From an uncultured Plesiomonas sp. (GTDB lineage Bacteria > Pseudomonadota > Gammaproteobacteria > Enterobacterales > CAMTGL01): 6,602 bases of DNA. Positions 5,541 to 6,602 of this stretch are shown in pieces; within the stretch, counting starts at the first letter, position 1; every line of letters starts with the position of its first letter. The position numbers were made by a program, and so were the translations under genes. The notes under the pieces were generated by a model. It ran no database searches. It worked only from the letters and a program-made list of their open reading frames with translations, and was not told where the DNA came from. Location of the stretch: contig CAMTGL010000114.1 in NCBI GenBank assembly GCA_947071955.1, positions 1-6,602 of the forward strand, read 5' to 3'.

Positions 5541-6383
5541 CTAAAAGCTAAATGTCACTTCCAGCGGATTATGATCAGAGGCATCAGTTGACATGACTGA
5601 TGCCTTTTCTACTTTCAGGCCGCGATAAAAGACATGATCGAGCGGATATCCAAACGCTTTTTTACGCTGCCCTTGCGGGAACAGCACCTCATCTAGCCCC
5701 ATCTGTTTGGCCAAAGAGCGCAACAGGGCCAAGCGGGTTACACTCCAACTGTTAAAATCACCCGCCAAAATCACCGGCCCACGGTGCAACGCAATTTGTG
5801 ATAACACCTGATGCAACTGTTGCCGATACGCCTGTACACCCACCGTAAAGTTTACTGCATGCACATTCACCACCATCAGCGATTGCCCCGTAGCAAGCGC
5901 ATACACACTCACTAATGCAGATTTAGGCAACTTAAGCCACGGCTCACGTTCGCGCAGCGGGCAATAATATTCGGCATTGACAGCCGAAAGTGTCATCACA
6001 CCCGCCATCTGGTCACGAATAGAGAATGCCGCCACCTGTGCCACCGCAGGATAACGCTGCGTGGCATACTGCAGTAATTCCGGAGTAGCCTGCGCCTCTT
6101 GCAGCAATACCAGTTGCGCACCGTTCGTATAATCAGACAGTGCCGTTAACCAGTCATTACGCTGTTGCTTATAAATATTCCATACCAGCACCTTAAGCCT
6201 GTTGCCACTCAATACCGAGGTCTGATCAGCCTCATAGCCACAAGACTGTTGTATGACAGCTGAAGAGGCTGACTGGTATTGCAAAACCACACTGTCATCT
6301 GGAATATCAAACGGCCATTGCCACGCACCCAGCGCCACCAGCGAAGCGGTTGTACCAAACAGTAAACGTTTTTTACCTTTCAT
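5541..6383 (-). CDS. yafD: YafD-type endonuclease/exonuclease/phosphatase-fold protein, membrane-anchored
   Basis: This 280-residue protein is closely related to E. coli YafD (UPF0294), a conserved EEP-superfamily protein with no firmly established substrate that I know of. The EEP active-site motifs are intact: N69 in VWNIYKQQR, E96 in LLQEAQATPEL, H175 in NVHAVNF, D209 and N211 in AGDFNSW, D249 in LDHVFYRG, and D270-H271 in SDHNPLEV, which argues for a working metal-dependent phosphodiesterase or phosphatase. The N-terminus MKGKKRLLFGTTASLVALGAW, basic then hydrophobic, looks like a signal anchor or uncleaved export signal. E. coli YafD, from memory, lacks an obvious one. The start is uncertain: the ATG at 6383 has AAGAGGAG upstream but at about 15 nt, longer than usual, and an in-frame TTG at 6413 would add ten polar residues. 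It is convergent with mltD, as in the E. coli neighbourhood. Confidence 0.93.
   Translation of the reverse strand: MKGKKRLLFGTTASLVALGAWQWPFDIPDDSVVLQYQSASSAVIQQSCGYEADQTSVLSGNRLKVLVWNIYKQQRNDWLTALSDYTNGAQLVLLQEAQATPELLQYATQRYPAVAQVAAFSIRDQMAGVMTLSAVNAEYYCPLREREPWLKLPKSALVSVYALATGQSLMVVNVHAVNFTVGVQAYRQQLHQVLSQIALHRGPVILAGDFNSWSVTRLALLRSLAKQMGLDEVLFPQGQRKKAFGYPLDHVFYRGLKVEKASVMSTDASDHNPLEVTFSF
5580..5610 (+). terminator. Intrinsic terminator for mltD located inside yafD
   Basis: GGCATCAGT (5580-5588) and ACTGATGCC (5596-5604) form a perfect 9-bp stem with a 7-nt loop, followed at once by TTTTCT on the plus strand. This is the standard rho-independent layout for transcription leaving mltD, 129 nt past its stop. 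On the minus strand the hairpin is not followed by a T-run, so it should act on mltD transcription only. It lies within the last codons of yafD, encoding the ASVMSTDAS segment. Confidence 0.75.
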
Positions 6384-6452
6384 GCTGTCTGTTAATGACT
6401 CCTCTTGGGTCAAACCGCTGCGCAGAGCAAACGCTCATTACGTAAACTTACA

Positions 6453-6472
6453 CGCGCAAACGACTGTGCGCG
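6453..6472. repeat. Inverted repeat CGCGCA / TGCGCG upstream of yafD
   Basis: CGCGCA (6453-6458) and TGCGCG (6467-6472) are complementary around an 8-nt loop, giving a GC-only 6-bp stem apart from one AT pair. It lies in the yafD leader or promoter region. There is no T-run, so it would be a leader hairpin or a protein-binding dyad rather than a terminator. Confidence 0.35.
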
Positions 6473-6484
6473 ACAAGCCAATAA

Positions 6485-6507
6485 AGTAACAAATATCACA
6501 GTAACAA
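6485..6507. repeat. Direct repeat AGTAACAA x2 upstream of yafD
   Basis: AGTAACAA occurs at 6485-6492 and again at 6500-6507, a 15-bp period, in the AT-rich part of the region upstream of yafD. Repeats of this size and spacing can be tandem sites for a regulator, but an 8-mer pair in AT-rich sequence can arise by chance. Confidence 0.3.
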
Positions 6508-6512
6508 CCTAA

Positions 6513-6522
6513 CCTGCGCAGG
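6513..6522. repeat. Palindrome CCTGCGCAGG upstream of yafD
   Basis: A perfect 10-bp palindrome, CCTGCGCAGG, lies at 6513-6522. Its 8-bp core CTGCGCAG recurs at 6418-6425, about 95 bp away and close to the yafD start. The pair brackets the likely leader of yafD and could be operator half-sites or chance. Confidence 0.4.
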
Positions 6523-6602
6523 AAAATCATGCAAATTTCTGATTATATTGCGTACAAAAATCTGCACACCTCACATATCTAAAACAGCAAGCAATAATCT
6601 GC

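Larger units (their letters stand above)
6384..6602. promoter_or_regulatory. Non-coding region upstream of yafD
   Basis: I see no gene in this 219-nt stretch on either strand. It is AT-rich toward the right edge. On the minus strand a perfect TATAAT (6547-6542) could be the yafD -10, but the -35 position is poor, and transcription from it would leave a leader of about 150 nt. Short palindromes and direct repeats in the region are listed separately. The next gene must start beyond the right edge. Confidence 0.4.

Noticed and set aside
6491..6505. Possible CRP-type site (TGTGATATTTGTTAC on the minus strand)
   Set aside because: Only the TGTGA half matches; the second half-site (TCACA) is missing.
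1..6602. Mobile, CRISPR, defence or other novel multi-gene system
   Set aside because: All complete genes are recognisable housekeeping or conserved proteins in a known gene order; no transposase, integrase, repeat-spacer array, tRNA or attachment-site pattern was seen.

Overview
The window is ordinary gammaproteobacterial chromosome. It carries the conserved neighbourhood dnaQ / rnhA / yafS-like methyltransferase / gloB / mltD / yafD, the same block known around the dnaQ-rnhA region of E. coli. The proteins closely resemble their E. coli counterparts: DnaQ has the same length and active-site numbering, and RNase HI is nearly collinear. They are not enterobacterial in detail. GloB carries an extra proline-rich stretch, MltD has three clear LysM repeats, and an unnamed exported protein follows dnaQ. 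That combination, with mid-range GC, fits an Aeromonadales / Vibrionales / Shewanella-type genome. This placement is inference; no rRNA or other marker is present.

Layout: (1) 1-928, minus: an exported or envelope protein that runs off the left edge. It lies 14 nt downstream of dnaQ with its own ribosome binding site, so the two probably form an operon. (2) 943-1674, minus: dnaQ. (3) 1675-1758: a short divergent control region. (4) 1759-2235, plus: rnhA, whose 3' end overlaps tail to tail with (5) 2198-2950, minus: a YafS-type methyltransferase-like protein. (6) 2951-3017: a second divergent control region with a small hairpin. (7) 3018-3830, plus: gloB. (8) 3904-5451, plus: mltD, with its own good sigma70-type promoter in the gap after gloB. 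(9) 5541-6383, minus: a YafD-type membrane-anchored endonuclease/exonuclease/phosphatase-fold protein, convergent with mltD. (10) 6384-6602: non-coding sequence upstream of yafD with several short palindromes.

Functionally this is housekeeping: replication proofreading (DnaQ), RNA-DNA hybrid removal (RNase HI), methylglyoxal detoxification (glyoxalase II), peptidoglycan turnover (MltD), and two poorly characterised conserved proteins. I found no phage, IS, CRISPR, toxin-antitoxin or defence module, and nothing that supports a previously undescribed system. The points most worth a second look are the large uncalled partial ORF at the left end, a well-formed intrinsic terminator for mltD that lies inside the coding sequence of the convergent yafD, the GloB insertion, and palindromes in the control regions.
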